In this document: in pieces, positions 39,031 to 51,959 of the stretch
How positions within the stretch are numbered: the stretch's first letter is position 1
How the letters are laid out: the number at the start of each line of letters is the position of its first letter
Assembly (NCBI GenBank): GCA_032433765.1
Contig: JAVIAB010000092.1
Span: 102,388,064 to 102,452,063 of the forward strand
Direction: 5' to 3'
DNA from: Megaustenia siamemsis
Taxonomy: Eukaryota > Mollusca > Gastropoda > Stylommatophora > Ariophantidae
DNA: 64,000 nucleotides
Notes under the pieces: model-generated
The model's database searches: none
Told to the model about the DNA's origin: nothing
The model's input: only the letters and a program-made list of their open reading frames with translations
Translations under genes and position numbers: made by a program

Positions 39031-39890
39031 AAGGAAAAAAAAAGAAAAATAAGCTGTTAGTATTTTCTTTCTCTGAAAGTCTTCCTTTCATGGTCTCACG
39101 ACAGGTATTCATACTTTTGAATTGTTTTTGTAGCTTGTGTCAATTGCCCGTGTCCCTTCTTACATAAGGCACCTTTTTAGGCAGCTATATAAAGTGCATG
39201 TACAGTTATTTTATTCCTGCAATAATCATTCTATATTTGTTTCTACTTTCTGAACCTTAGTGTTCGACACGAGGAGTTAGTCTTTGTGTATGATCAATTT
39301 TAAATATATTTTACGTGAGGACACATAAAAAAAAAAATACGCACACATTTCCATTAAAATCTGTGGAGAGATCTCGATATGAGTGGTGAAATGTTTAACA
39401 AGAAAAAAACTTTAAAATCAGCAGAAGAATTAAAATCAGAAATGATGTTAGCACTAATTTTATAGCTGTATCTTGTAACAAACACGAAGAGTGGTGTCTT
39501 GAGAAAGAAAGATAACTAGCCACCTTTAGGTGTCATGGGACGTCATGGGACGCACCAAAATGGCAGCTTATTTATATTCGAGCTATGGACCAAGCAATGT
39601 TTGCATTGAACAACACGATAAATGTTATTGCTGCGAGTTGGCAGATTTTTGAAACTGTTTTCAAGGGTTTGAACATAAATATTTGTTCATAGTTCGTTGA
39701 CCTTCGCTGTAGATAAAGTCGTTAATTGGATGGCATCGTTTGAGACGTTGGTAGCTAGGGACCTAACTTGTGCAAGCGGATGGCATTGGCAAGGATCATT
39801 TTGAATCTATGAAGTGGGCTCATTGTGTGTTTAACTCAAACGCATGTGTGCTTTTTAACCAAAGACTTTTTTTTGGGGGGACTCAATGCA
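39031..39890. other. Upstream flank of the Cys-rich open segment
   Basis: May contain earlier exons of the gene that follows. An ATG at 39571 opens a 30-codon Cys-containing frame but has no clear donor, so no exon is called. Confidence 0.35.
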
Positions 39891-39891
39891 G

Positions 39892-40561
39892 ATATCCCCG
39901 ATGGAAGAATGAATTGTACTGTTGGTCCCATAAATGATTCGCTTCCAGAGGTTTATGATGTAAACAAAGCAGTTTTGTCATTGCAAGTGAATGATGTCCA
40001 CACCTATAATTGGTCAGGATTGTGTAGCAGCAGCAGCTTTATAGCGAACACAGAAAACATCACAGGATTGTGCTGTTCTGAAACAGCTATGCCATGCTAC
40101 CCTAGAATTGCCTTTAATGGGATTACTGTGACCACAAACCACTCTCCATGTGTGTGCCACATATTTACACCCCAGAAAGAAATACTGAATATAACAACAC
40201 CATGTGCCGTCTGTGATATTAATGACTACAGACCAGGAGCCTCCAGTATGATTGATACAACTGTTGCACCAAGCACTTCATCAGCAGAGCCATATCTATG
40301 GAATGTTAATCTGACATTGTTCTTGAATGATGTCCAAGTTAATGAGACATCAAAATCGTGTGGCGGCAGCTACAAGAAGGGAGCGGAGAACATCAAGTTC
40401 TGCTGCTATAAAGGAGACTTGCCTTGCTATCCCAGAATTGCCTTAAATGGAATCACTGTAGTTGAAAACGTCTCCTCTTGTGTAAACTACACATTCACAT
40501 CTAAGAGTGAATCAGTGAAGGTCACAAAATCATATTCTCTCTGTGGTTTTACTAACTACAG
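39892..40561 (+). CDS. Unrecognised secreted-type protein exon: two tandem Cys-rich domains
   Basis: An open stretch runs through to a stop at 40694. Two copies of an about 90-residue domain (nt 39966-40232 and 40296-40562) share the pattern NDV...C...NI..CC....PCYPRIA.NGITV....SC...FT...C....YR; the PCYPRIA motifs are exactly 110 residues apart. Six cysteines are shared; two more occur only in the first domain. Ten N-glycosylation sequons (e.g. NCT, NWS, NIT, NLT, NYT) point to an extracellular or lumenal protein. A Thr/Ser-rich linker (TTVAPSTSSAEP) separates the domains. No signal peptide precedes it, and AATGCAG at 39885-39891 and ACAG|GTCATG at 40561 look like splice sites, so it is probably an internal exon. 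Function unknown; I recognise no family. Exon edges are uncertain. Confidence 0.55.
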
Positions 40562-40694
40562 GTCATGTGGCTTCTGTTGGATTGGAAATGACAAATTACC
40601 ACCACTGTGTGTCTATATGTTTGGAATTGGAGTCATCAATGACGGCCTAACATCATCAAGTGCTATGACGATCATCATTTTCGGGAGGACGTGA

Positions 40695-41155
40695 ACTCCC
40701 ATGGTATATGGTGGATAGGCGGCAGGAACCATTGAAGGCTATGTCTGAAAAGTGTTCCTTCTTGCAGTTTCCTCATATTCCAAGTCCGGCTTGTTGCAGG
40801 AGCTACTGAGTTAAGTGCTCTGTGCACACCGTGAGCTGTGTGTCTCATCCGTTTTGATCCTGCTTCGATATCCCGCTTGTTTACGATGAATGATGATATC
40901 GTATGACAGGGAACAGTTGGCTGTGTTCACTTTCTGCGCGGTTTCGCCTTATGTCTTTTGGCGTGTGCTGAGACTGCTACGATGGGGACTACAGTTACCT
41001 TTCTTTGTTTGGGAGATGAGTTGGTAATTCGGATGATTCCACTGGCACGGGCGGTTGAGCAATTATGGATTTTAATTCGTTTGCTGTGATGCCGAGGCCT
41101 TCCATAACCAATAACCAATAACCAATAGGTGTCAAAAGCTGCTACAAACTGATTT
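40695..41155. other. Nothing recognised
   Basis: GC-richer than its surroundings; contains ATAACCAATAACCAATAACC triplication at about 41106-41125. Further exons of the gene upstream could be here but none can be supported. Confidence 0.4.
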
Positions 41156-41164
41156 GAAGGCGCG

Positions 41165-41432
41165 AAAAAAATCAGACAGCTCTGATTGTAATGTTTAACC
41201 AAAAAGACAAGAGTTATTATAAAATCAGACAGCTCTGATTGTAATGTTTAACCAACGAGACAAGAGTTATTATAAAATCAGACAACTCTGATTGTAATGT
41301 TTAACCAACGAGACAAGAGTTATAAAATCAGACAGCTCTGATTGTAATGTTTAACCAACGAGACAAGAGTTATTATAAAATCAGACAGCTCTGATTGTAA
41401 TGTTTAACCCACGAGACAAGAGTTATAATAAA
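41165..41432. repeat. 53-bp minisatellite, five units
   Basis: Units AAATCAGACAGCTCTGATTG plus TAATGTTTAACCAACGAGAC plus AAGAGTTATTAT; one unit is 3 bp shorter (AGTTAT for AGTTATTAT). Changes between units are few, so it is young. Confidence 0.93.
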
Positions 41433-41494
41433 CTAAACAACCCACGTTCTTGCTCTGTCTTCCTGGCGTTTACTCGAACACTACTAAAGAAATT

Positions 41495-41795
41495 GATAGA
41501 TCTTCTTCATCATCCGTTCTTAACAGGATGTTAAGTGCGCGCATATGCGTTATGATGTGTTTATTTGCGCCTTTTGGCCCAACACATCCGACTACAGCAC
41601 CGCATTTTATGAGTACCGAGTTACCTTCGCTCTTCGATCTCTACTCACTTGGTCATACTAAACTGGTTAATCTGCCATTTTAGAGGTACCACGAAGAGGT
41701 GGAGTAGGGTCTGGATGAATCTAGTTTACCGATCATTGCACAAGACCATCATCTATAGCTATAGGTCGCTTCCAGCTCTGTTTCTGCCAGATACT
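41495..41795 (+). repeat. Dispersed repeat family D, second copy
   Basis: Same block order as 32105-32430 (GCGCCTTTTGGCCCAACACA, CTTCGATCTCTACTCACTTGG, GGGTCTGGATGAATCT), diverged. Confidence 0.68.
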
Positions 41796-42250
41796 ACTTC
41801 CAATAATCCACATTAGTATTCAATATAAGTTTTCTGAAAATTCATGAATCCATCTGATGCATCTTAAAATAAAGCATCTATTTATTTAGGTACAATTAAA
41901 AAATCAAAATATGCTTTAAAAATATGTCATTACATTGAAAGAATTGATGATCATTATTTTATTTGATTCGATAAACTTCATAAAATAAAAGATTACAGGC
42001 AGTCAAGGAACTCAATGTACTCATAATTGTTGTTTGTGACGATTCTTTTTAAAAAAATATATATTTCCTTAGTTACAATATATTGCAACATGCAAGTAAT
42101 TTATGAAGCTCACTTCAACCTCTGTAAATTATGTAGTTTCAGGTAAGGATTAGTATATTAAAATTATAACAATTGTTAATTGTTAAATAATAACTTTGAT
42201 ATCCACTTGTAGATTTTGAGTATTATCTTTGTGTATGACCATAGTTTTAG
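41796..42250. other. AT-rich stretch, nothing recognised
   Basis: No motif seen. Confidence 0.4.
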
Positions 42251-42252
42251 TG

Positions 42253-42400
42253 TGAGCCGCGATATTTCAGTGGTTAGTGAACTGGACTACAAAGGACAAG
42301 AGGTCGGGTTCGGTCCTGATTTACGGCTTCTGGGTTCACCCAGCCTTAAATAGGTACCGGTTTAAAAAAAAACTGGGAAAGTAAAGCGCAACTGGCTTTG
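42253..42400 (+). mobile_element. SINE A, 3'-truncated
   Basis: GAGCCGCGATATTTCAGTGG head and GGGTTCGGTCCTG B box with CACCCAGCCTTAAATAGG, stopping at the GGGAAAGTAAAG block. B box mutated. Confidence 0.75.
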
Positions 42401-42419
42401 GCAACAATGTTTAGGCCTG

Positions 42420-43080
42420 GAACCTCAGTGATGATTTTCAAAGATTTGCTCAGTGTATATATTGAAGAAGCTTGGTGATAGGATGCATCACTGACTAATT
42501 CTTATTTTTATATCAATGGGTGTAAAGTTCTCTTTATCGTATTTTATTATTACTCTTTGCTCCCAGTATAGGTTACATATTAGTCGTATGTCCATGTCAT
42601 CTAGATGTATATTTTTTAGGCAGTCTATTAGTTGTTTATGGTGAATCCTATCAAAAGCTTTGGTGTAGTCTATGAAGCAGGCATATATTGGTTTGTTTAC
42701 TTATGTGTACTTTTCGATTATCATCTTCATCCAGAATATGACTTCTTTTGTATCACTGTTTTTCCTTGTTGTCTTGCAGATAGGAATCATAAAATATGTC
42801 TCGTGCTCAAGTCTGGCACCTCAAAGAATTCCAGGGAATTGAAAATCTAAGGGATCTGCTATCTGCCAAGGCTATATCTTTAAAATGATATTTGAAACCT
42901 CCAGACATCTTTGACATTAGATTAGCCACCATATTTAATATAGACCATCTTGGATGTTGACGTGTATGCGCACTTTGCCAAGATCGTTCTGTGCTTTCAG
43001 GGAAATATCTGAGTATGATTTTGTTCGAGTACACTAACGATGGTTTTGTATCCATGGACAAGAATATACCTGAGATTCTT
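42420..43080 (-). mobile_element. LINE RT fragment (family D)
   Basis: The minus strand reads ACFIDYTKAFDRIHHKQLID (about 42640-42690) and then a segment preceding the GCILSPS site, i.e. RT fingers. The part right of 42790 has no motif. Confidence 0.65.
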
Positions 43081-43189
43081 CATTTGTGCTCTTTAAGCAA
43101 ACTGAGACCTCCTATTGTACTTCTATACCATTTGATAGATGTTTATAATTAACTTACATCACACAGTGAGGGAGGTATCATTAAACTAT

Positions 43190-44455
43190 CGCTCACTTCT
43201 TCCCTTGTTCGCCTGGCTGAACAAGTCCTAACCATCAACTAATTTAAAAATCTACGGTCGATTCTTCAGCCAGACCAGTAGGGTTTCTATGGACAATAAG
43301 ATAGACTCTAGCTATGCCTGCCTGTTCATGGACTACCTAGAACACCAAATTCTTTCCTTCTTCAGTGGTCACTTTCCTATCATGTATTACCGGTACACTG
43401 ACGATGGGTTTGGGATATCTGATCTTTAAAAATCTGATTTGACCATTTTTTTTGTTTTTGAACTTTGCTTATTTCACTCCTCCATTCTGATTTCGTAATC
43501 TATCTCTATCACCTAAGTTACCTATTTAGATATCTCGGTATTTCTTCATCCATCAGGTTTACATACCTCCGTATTTTATAAACCTAATTATCCCCATTCC
43601 TACATCCTTTATTCCTCTTTGCGCCCTCACACCTATCGTAATTCTATACTTTTTTTTCAACTCCTAATCCTCAGACGCTCTGCGACTAAGACGACGATTT
43701 TCTCCATCAGACCCACCTGATGTTGAAATTCTCTCATCGCCGTCGTGACCCTGAATCTGTTCTGCAATCTTCTCACCAAAAATTTCTCCCTATTACCCGC
43801 ACCCTAACCTTTAACCCCACCGCCCGCTCTCCTTCTAATAGAACTATTTTCTCAATTATTCATCACCTTCAAAATCTGGCTGCACTCCAGATCCTGAAAC
43901 GACACTTACTTATTCTCCACCATGATAATCGTCTTCTATTTTCAGACCAATCATGCTGGCTTTTAAATACGATAGGAACCTTCGGGACATTTTGGTTAGG
44001 AGCCGCCTCCGTAACGCTAGTCAAAACATGCTGGGTACGACCCGCTACAACAGATCATGGAGTACGTGCCCTTTCGTACTAGAGACTCACAAAGTCTTCT
44101 TCCCGAATGGTCCTTTTCATATCCAGAAAGGCTCTACGTGCATTTCTCGGAATCTGATAAGCACCATCATCTGCCAACGTTGTCTCAAAATATATATATT
44201 GGTAAAACAGGTAGACGGTTGGGTTATAAATTATATGTGAACACTTATATAACACCAAACATGATTCTGGCACTCCTGTCTTCCCCCCCCCCCCAACCAC
44301 CCCATTTCAGATTGCCAGGACATACTACCTCTGATGATTTCCGTGTTACTGGCATCATCTTGTGTTCCTCTGATACCCATAGCCGGCTCACCTTGGAGAA
44401 CCGAATCATAGCCCGTCTTGGTACTCTCCAACCTGTCTGTTATTTAGATGTTTAA
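43190..44455 (+). pseudogene. Penelope-like element remnant, plus strand
   Basis: Diverged relative of the 5-12 kb elements. Broken frames give CLFMDYLEHQIL, a YYRYTDDGFGISDL site (about 43385; first position of IDD changed to TDD), FLHPSG and SVFYKPN segments, KYDRNLRDILVRSRL (about 43960), CQRCLKIYI-type GIY-YIG start and SRLTLENRIIARLG (about 44380). Many stops; the N-terminal half is missing. Confidence 0.8.
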
Positions 44456-44764
44456 TATTATTTTCTTTTCTTTTCTCTTTTTCTTTTTATTTCATTCTAT
44501 AGTTTAAAAAAATATTTTTCCGTGTTTAATATGCTAAAAATAGGTCTTATATTTTTTTTCCATTTCATTTGTTTCATTGAAGTATTGTATACACTTTTGC
44601 ACTAGCATGTGTTGGGAAAGAAAAAATCGAATCAATCACATCATACATCGCCCGTGCGCTGCCGGGGCCTGGATGGGATGTAAAGAATTGTAGTGCTGTT
44701 CCCTACCAGGTATGTTCGTAAGAGGCGACTAAGGAGATTTGGGCATGGGACTGACTAATCTGTG

Positions 44765-45180
44765 CTGTAAAAAAAAAAAATAAGCCGCAAAAACTTCACA
44801 AACAAGGACAAGTCAAAGAAAAGAAGTCATTAATGGATGCTTGCGCTGAATAAAAGGATGGAAATGGCAGGACAAAATCATTAACATAGATGACCAGTGG
44901 ATAAAGAGATACAGCAAAGACGCTGGCGGATAGGACACATATTGCAGAAGCCAACTGAGAATATTACATAACATGCCCTTTTTTTGGAACCCCCAAGGAA
45001 AAAGACAAAGAGGAAGACCAAAATATTCTTGGAGATGACAGATGGAATCAGAGATGAAGATGATGGGGAATACAAGGGATGATCTTAAAATTATGGCAAG
45101 AAACAGAACGGCTTGGAAAGTGGTTGTTGAAGACCAATGTTCCACAGGGGTTGAAAGAAAGAGGAAGATGAAGAATCACA
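44765..45180 (+). mobile_element. LINE 3' fragment (family F)
   Basis: Frames give IQRYSKDAG, then GKRQRGRPKYSW and MMGNTRDDLKIMARNRTAWK, the usual end of non-LTR ORF2. Preceded by a poly-A run at 44768. Confidence 0.6.
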
Positions 45181-45584
45181 CACACATACGACGAACTGTT
45201 GGGCCCAAGATTATAAAGCTATTTTGTCCAAACACACAATTATAACTCTTCTATCCATGACTATGTCATGTAATTGCTCAATTAACAACACGTTTCTGTG
45301 GACATGTAATCATTATTCCTCTCACTGGTGGATGTGTTAACAGTCTATTTGAAGCAAAATAATTATACCACTTACCGACTCGGTCGTAGACTGCCACAGC
45401 AGTGTGTTGTTATGTGAAACTAATAATTCAGAGCGTCAACGAAATTTATATGGCTTTTAATGTCTTGACAGACGATTGGTTTCAAGTAATCATGATTTGT
45501 CAGTAGTTTGGTAATATATGTGTGTCTTATACTGGATGCTGTTTTACTGAGCAGCATTTCTCGTGACTGAATTTGCAAATATTG

Positions 45585-47205
45585 GATCTATCTATTGGCC
45601 TTTCGAGCCGTAGCTGGCCCATAGGGCGTAGACCAAGATATTCCTTCATCTGAATTTTTGTTCTAGCAGTTTTCAATTCTTTTAAATATATATTATCAAA
45701 TCTCGCCATTTGTCTCTGTTCTCTGCAAGCAGCTCTATTTCATTGAGGGAGCCGATTCCTGCTGCTCCCGCCACTCTCATCAATGTTCTTCTCAGCGTCT
45801 CTCAGCGTCTTCATCTTTTCCTTTTACCTGTTGCTTCCCACATGAGGGCTTGCTTTGCTATTCGGTTATTATCTCTTCTCATCACATGTCCAACCATCGT
45901 CTTTTCTTTATTACTGAAGATATTAGTGGTTGATTGGCGATTTCTCTAATTTCCTCGTTTGTTTTGAATTCGTTCCACGCTATACCAAGTTTCTTTCCTT
46001 AGACATTTATTTTCGAATGCGTTCAACTTTGTTTCTACATCTCTTGTTTTTTTTTCCCCAGCTTTCACACGCATACGTAAGGGTTGATAGTACATTCGAA
46101 TAGAATAGTCTAAGTTTTGTGTTTGTGCTGATGAGTTTTGATTTCCACAACTTTTCAAGGCTTCTGAAAGACATTGCTGCTTTAGCTATTCTGATTCTAA
46201 TTTCTTTGCTTGTATCCCCTTCTCTATCAATGTGACTTCCAAGATAGATAAAGTGATCGATCTCTTCCACTGGTTTGTTTTCCATGTATATTTTGTCGTC
46301 TGTTGGAATTAAGCTTTTCATGACTTTAGTCTTTTCATGATTGATCTCAAACCCAATTTTGCTGGCTATTGATGATAGTTCATTTGTGTTTTCCTGCATA
46401 GTTTTTATCTGACTGCTGATGAGAACTATGTCGTCAGCAAAGTCGAGGTCCTCCAAATGGTCTCCTTGTATACATTCGATGCCTTTATTACCAGTGCAGC
46501 ATTTCTTCATTATGAAGTCCATAACAATTCCAAATAACAAGGGCGATAAAATACATCCTTGTTTAACCCCAGTTTCTATTGGGAAACATTCGCTCAGTCC
46601 TTCCTCTGTTCGAACTGCACATGTGAAACCATCATACATGTCTTTAATAATATTTATGATTTTTGATGGTAAGCCATATTGCTTCAGAATTTTCCACAAT
46701 GAATCTCGATGAATACTGTCAAATGCTTTTTTGAAGTCGATGAAGTTAAGTACAAAATGTTTTTGCTTTTCAATGTGTTCCTCCAATATAAGTCATAGAG
46801 TAAAAATGTGGTCAAGACAGCTTCTCCCTTTTCTAAACCCAGCCTGTTCTTCACGCATTACTGTATCTATTGAATCCTTTATTCTATTTAGGATGGTTTT
46901 GCAGAATAACTCTGAGGCAACTGACAAAAGTGTCACGCCTCTCCAGTTGTTACAATCTCTAAAATTGCCCTTTTTTGGAATCTTAACAATGATTCCTTTT
47001 TTTCCATTTATGAGGCGTCTTCTCTGCTTTCCAAATGATGTTGAACATTTTCTGGAGATGTATTAAATTATGGCTATCAATTGCCTTGAGGATCTCAGCT
47101 TGTTTCGTCGGTGCGGCCACTTTTCGTACATTCCAGAATCCTATTTTTGTTGTTGTTTTAGAGCCGAAAAAACTATCACTATTATCTACTGCTAATTTAC
47201 ACATT
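45585..47205 (-). mobile_element. LINE (family A), RT largely open
   Basis: On the minus strand an endonuclease start KIGFWNVRKVA (about 47140) is joined by deletion to RT: FVLNFIDFKKAFDSIHRDSL (about 46740), GVKQGCILSPLLFGIV (about 46570), LDFADDIVLISS (catalytic FADD, about 46440), YLGSHIDREGD (about 46230). The frame is open over 46007-46786, then frameshifted; 3' end has the GATAGATAGATCC tail at 45585. Most intact LINE in the window. Confidence 0.87.
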
Positions 47206-47882
47206 CTGTACCAGGTCTACGTTTCATTAACAAAAGCGTTTTTACGATAGCGGCTTGTTAAACCTCTGATCAACGGTTTTATACCAAGCCGGAGAAAAAT
47301 AATTCCTCCATCTTGGATACAACCGGAGACATTGGATAGACAGACCAAATATTTGATAGACAGATCAAATCACAGAATAGACAAAACGTATTTGTGTTGC
47401 TGGCTTCATCTTTTTTCTCCTGTGCCTTAAGTCTTCTTAATTTGACGACACTTCTTCCTCGAATATTAATGTGCAGTTTATCATTTTTGTTCGTATTTGG
47501 TACGATTTGTGTTTTCAGGTGACACATCTTAGTCTCCGACTCATATGTGTTGAGACTCATGGGAGTTTAGCTCGTTCGTTGTAAGACATTAGAGTTGGTT
47601 ACTTTGTCCTGCCATTTGATGTTCATTATCTTACGAGGGAAACACATACAAAAGTTGTTTAACCTTCTCGCTTACCCTGCACGAGCAGTCCAAGTTTCTG
47701 AACAAAAACAAAAGTATCTTATGAAAAACCGAACACCTCATATAAGAGAAATCATTAGGTAACGTGTTGTTGTGGCACGCGGGCCATTGTGACTTGTTGA
47801 TAACATGGTTGTGATTCTTCTGATGCAGCATTTACCTTTTTATCCTCATAAAAGACATTCGTACATGTACATGTACATATAC

Positions 47883-47922
<40 letters not shown>

Positions 47923-48930
47923 GTCGATAATGATCTTGCTACTCACTGTACACACATTCCATGTACACATATTGTTTATTCCAACGCGACATCTTAACTC
48001 ATCCAAGAAAGAAACTAATACAAGACTCGATGAATTGGTGAAGACATTAACAACGAAACAACACACTAGCGCCTGACTGCTGAATACTGTGACCTAGTAT
48101 TGTAAAGTGTCATACTTGCTACTTTATATATCACGGGACATTATTTATACTTGTACGATAAGTATATTTGTGATCATTACATTTTATGGGGAACAAAAAT
48201 ACGAACTTGAAATGCATAACATCACGTCCACTGTTATTGACTTCATTAACTTTACAAACCAGAGCCGTCGTCTATAACTCGACTGTAATAAAAATTATTC
48301 AAAGTCTAGATACGTCAAACAAGGAGCATTAAGTCTGCTGCTGAAAAAAAGATCCCTTTTCTTTTCTTTCTTTATGTCTTTATATAATAAAATGGACGTC
48401 ATAATAACAGTGTAGAAAGACAGTACTAATTAATATAAGTATGAAGTAGTGCACAATAAAATGTTAGTCCAACAACAAAGAAGACAAAACAGATTAAAAA
48501 ATCAATAAAAGATTATTTTACGTCGACACGATTCCCATAACGAGTGAGTCTATTGTCGTCATAAACAATGAATCATTTAAAACTAATCCGATTTTCAGTC
48601 TGAGAAACAACACTAAAGCTATTTTTGTAAGAGTTTCACTTTTGGCAATTTTGATTAAGCTGGTTCTGTTTGAGAGGATACGGATGATATATAAACAGAG
48701 GTAACCATAAGGTTAGGGATTACATCATAGGATCAATAGTCCATCTATTCGCGTCAACTAAAATAAATGAACACGTTACGAAAACAACAATGGGGGAACT
48801 CAATCCCTACTGAGTAGACATTCTGACTGTGAGACTTGCATGACTGACAACGGTGACAGTCGTAACAGTCTCATGACTGTCGTAAGGAAACCAATGTTAT
48901 GAGAAAGGATATCCTAACTGCAAAACATGA
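47206..48930. other. Nothing recognised, apart from a (GA)n run
   Basis: A pure (GA)n run at 47886-47920 follows an ATGTACATGTACAT stretch. No gene motif seen. Confidence 0.45.
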
Positions 48931-49205
48931 GAGGGGACTTCGTTTCTAGAATGTAAGACCATAGCGAAGTTGGGAAACTGATGCGGATATCACATGAAAT
49001 AAGGAACTACACATTTAACATTGTAGGAGTAAGTGAAAATGGATGGACCATGAAAAGATTAAAGCATTCACTGCAGAAAGTATACACTGCTTTGGAAGAG
49101 AATATGAGCTATAAAGAAAATGAGTTGTTGAGAATATGATAGCTACCATATGTATCAGGAAACAAATGCATATGTAACAATAACAGATTGATAGGAACAT
49201 TCACA
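48930..49205 (+). mobile_element. LINE endonuclease fragment
   Basis: Reads, in broken frames, a WNVRP-W-type start and IRNYTFNIVGVSENGWT, the APE-type endonuclease start (I-G-SE-RW) of non-LTR elements. Confidence 0.6.
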
Positions 49206-49990
49206 GGTATTACCATTAACATAACACAATATTTTATTTTTACGTGCTCAACGTGAACACGGGTTCTTCGTTTTATCGTATGTCTACGATAAAACTAGAC
49301 ACGATTTTACTTACCTTAAGATCGAGGTTATTGGAATCGCTGATGGACAACTACGTAAGAGCTGGGAAGTTGGTTTTTTTTTTACACTTGAAGTGAGCAC
49401 CATAACATCAAAGCTACAGTTGTCCACAGGACAAGCTCTATTCTGTCGTATTACCATCATCACCATCATCATCGTCACTATCATAATACAAATCTGGGTT
49501 AATAAAGCAGCTAAATGATCTAACAGGTTGCCATAGAGTGTGCAGACTTGCAATAACTCGTTGTCATGACGACGGCGAGGATTTAGACAAACGCGTTAGG
49601 CTGAGTTCTAATTTGAGAATATCGACAAGTTCTGGTCCCCAGGAACGGCACGCGAAGACGGAGACAAGTATTGATCTGTCGACCCTGACAAAGAGAATTG
49701 ATAAGGCTAGCTCGATATAGCACGAGCTTCAGGTTGAAGTGCACAATGCGCGATCAGCTGCAGCTAACACATCAAATACCAGGGCTTCCTATCTTTGCCA
49801 ATGGTCATTCCACTGTTCATAAAAGAAATGGGCTATATTTGATTCGTCAGAGTAATCAGTATTAAGAGACAGTAAATGTCCTTTTTTTCGCTGTTTTATA
49901 TTCTTGTTCTCTCAAATGAGGTACACATTTACGTTTTGATTGGACATGTGAACTGAATCATTTTCATGTAGGGCCTACTGGACCTGCCGG
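49206..49990. other. Nothing firmly recognised
   Basis: A 60-codon polar open frame at 49538-49720 (+) has no known motif. A GAT/ATC-rich patch is at 49452-49482. Confidence 0.4.
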
Positions 49991-49994
49991 TGTA

Positions 49995-50380
49995 GGTGAT
50001 CATGTCTCTCCACAACTTACGAACTCGACAGTTATTTATAATTTCTGTTGTTGACCCTCTGCCAATCCATTCTCTTAAGCTGTCTGGTATTGCTTCCCTC
50101 TATCACTTCGTCCATCAATTATTCCAGTTGTTACAATATATCCCAGTTGTTCTCTTCTCATTACATGGCCAAAAAATGATGATTGTTTCTTCCTAATATT
50201 GGAAATTAGCTCTCTTTTTGCGTTGACCTCTTTCAGAACAATTTCAATACTCATGGAATTCTCAACATTCTTCTGTAAAACCACATTTCTACAGACTCCA
50301 TTGATTTTCTTGTCTGTTGTTCTATTGTCCATGATTCACATCCATATGTTAATAGTGGCTCTACATAACATTTAAGATCT
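49995..50380 (-). mobile_element. LINE 3' end (family B)
   Basis: Minus-strand residues ISNIRKKQSSFFGHVMRREQ and the end block GATCATGTCTCTCCACAAC match 51960-52285 on the other strand. Confidence 0.72.
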
Positions 50381-50549
50381 ACTTAAATTAGTCCATTTTT
50401 GGCTAATTTGAATAATAGTGGTAAAAACAATATTGCTACCAAAAATATTTATTTTTTTAATAAGTATTAAAAGAGGCAGAGGGCAGACCAATACTAACAT
50501 GGACTAGCAACATTAAAAGATGGACAAGTCAGTCACAAGTTGCTACTTG

Positions 50550-51955
50550 ACAAATACAAACATATACAAACATATATATACATATACAAAGAGTTGACAA
50601 ATTGAAATACTTAGGATCAATTGTCAACTATGAAGGCTCAAAATCATAAATTGGCGAGAATAGCGCCAACCAAAGCAGCAAAGCTAAAACATTATTTGGA
50701 AAGATTTTTTAAAAATCACTCTTGGTTCAAAATCCAGGCTGACGACACTCTTATTATATCAATTTTTGCTATGTGGTTGCTCAACATAGATCTTTACAGA
50801 AGTGCTGCAAAAGAGAAAAGAAGCTGTAGAGATGAAATCTTATCGTAACATTTTTGACATCTCTTACGTAGAAATCAAATCAGAAATGAAAAAGGTCGCA
50901 AAAGAATACGAAAAGCAATAAGAGTACATTATTATCTTTTTTTCTCCACTATTATTTCATATTATTCCATTGGACAGAAAGAAATTACCCCAATTTTGTT
51001 GTTTTCAGCTTTATGAGTAGGGACGGTTGTGTGTAGAATGTGTACATGACCTATAGCTTACATAGCTGAAGACAGAGTCGTCAAGATTGTTGGGTGAGGG
51101 GGGTTTCTAGGATTTCACTCTATGTCCACAAACATTACTGCTATAGATGGCTGTGAATTTCTTTTAGTGTTGCTTCATTTAGAGTATTTTGTTTCCAGTG
51201 TATGTTTAAGAGTCTTTGGTAATTGTTGTGTCAAAGTCAATGGACTTCCGGCTGGGCTGTCGATTCGTTTGTAAGCACTGGGAACACACAAATAATTTGT
51301 TGACAAATGGCTCCAAATATATCTAATCACTAAACTCACTTATAACCAAACTCCATTCCGATATTATTTGCACTTGGATATTTTATTAATTTTAAAGTAG
51401 ATAAATTGGTAGTTTAAATTATTTATTTTGTAGAGAAAAGGAGAAAATGTTTATGGTTTTTTTTTTTTTTTTTTTTGTGAATTAAGAGATTATGCCGAAA
51501 ATGATATCTCAAGTGAAATAACCTATTCAACAGGACAGTGTCGATGCTAGACTTCTTTATTTTGTGTGAACATTTTGGTATTTACACAGTAAGCTTGAAG
51601 TAAATGTGATGGTTGTTTCTTGCCTCTTTTTGGTTGCAAGCAGCTTCTATAACGATGTTTATTTGTTTACGCTAATGCATTTATTTAGCTGGTGACATCT
51701 GTTATAAAACTGTGGTATATTTATCTTACTGGTTTTCGCACAAGGCCCAACGAAAGTCGCCTCCCATCTTTCTCTGTTTGTGGTTCATTAACCTTGTTCA
51801 TGGTTTATGCCTAGCAGTGAGATCTTGTGGCACACCAATACCTTAACAATCTTTTTTTCTGATTTAAGAAGCTGTTTGTTTTGACGTATGTTACTGGTGA
51901 TGGTTTTACTAATTTTCTTGTGTGCTATAGGGTAGCTTGTACCATGTAAAGGAGT
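50550..51955. other. Mostly unrecognised AT-rich sequence
   Basis: A small family D LINE piece lies just left (50460-50545: a GGACTAGCAACATTAAAAGA block as in 33665). A T run at 51460-51476. No gene seen. Confidence 0.4.
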
Positions 51956-51959
51956 ACCT

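Noticed and set aside
49538..49720. Polar 60-codon frame resembling a gene exon
   Set aside because: No known motif, no convincing splice sites; not separable from chance.
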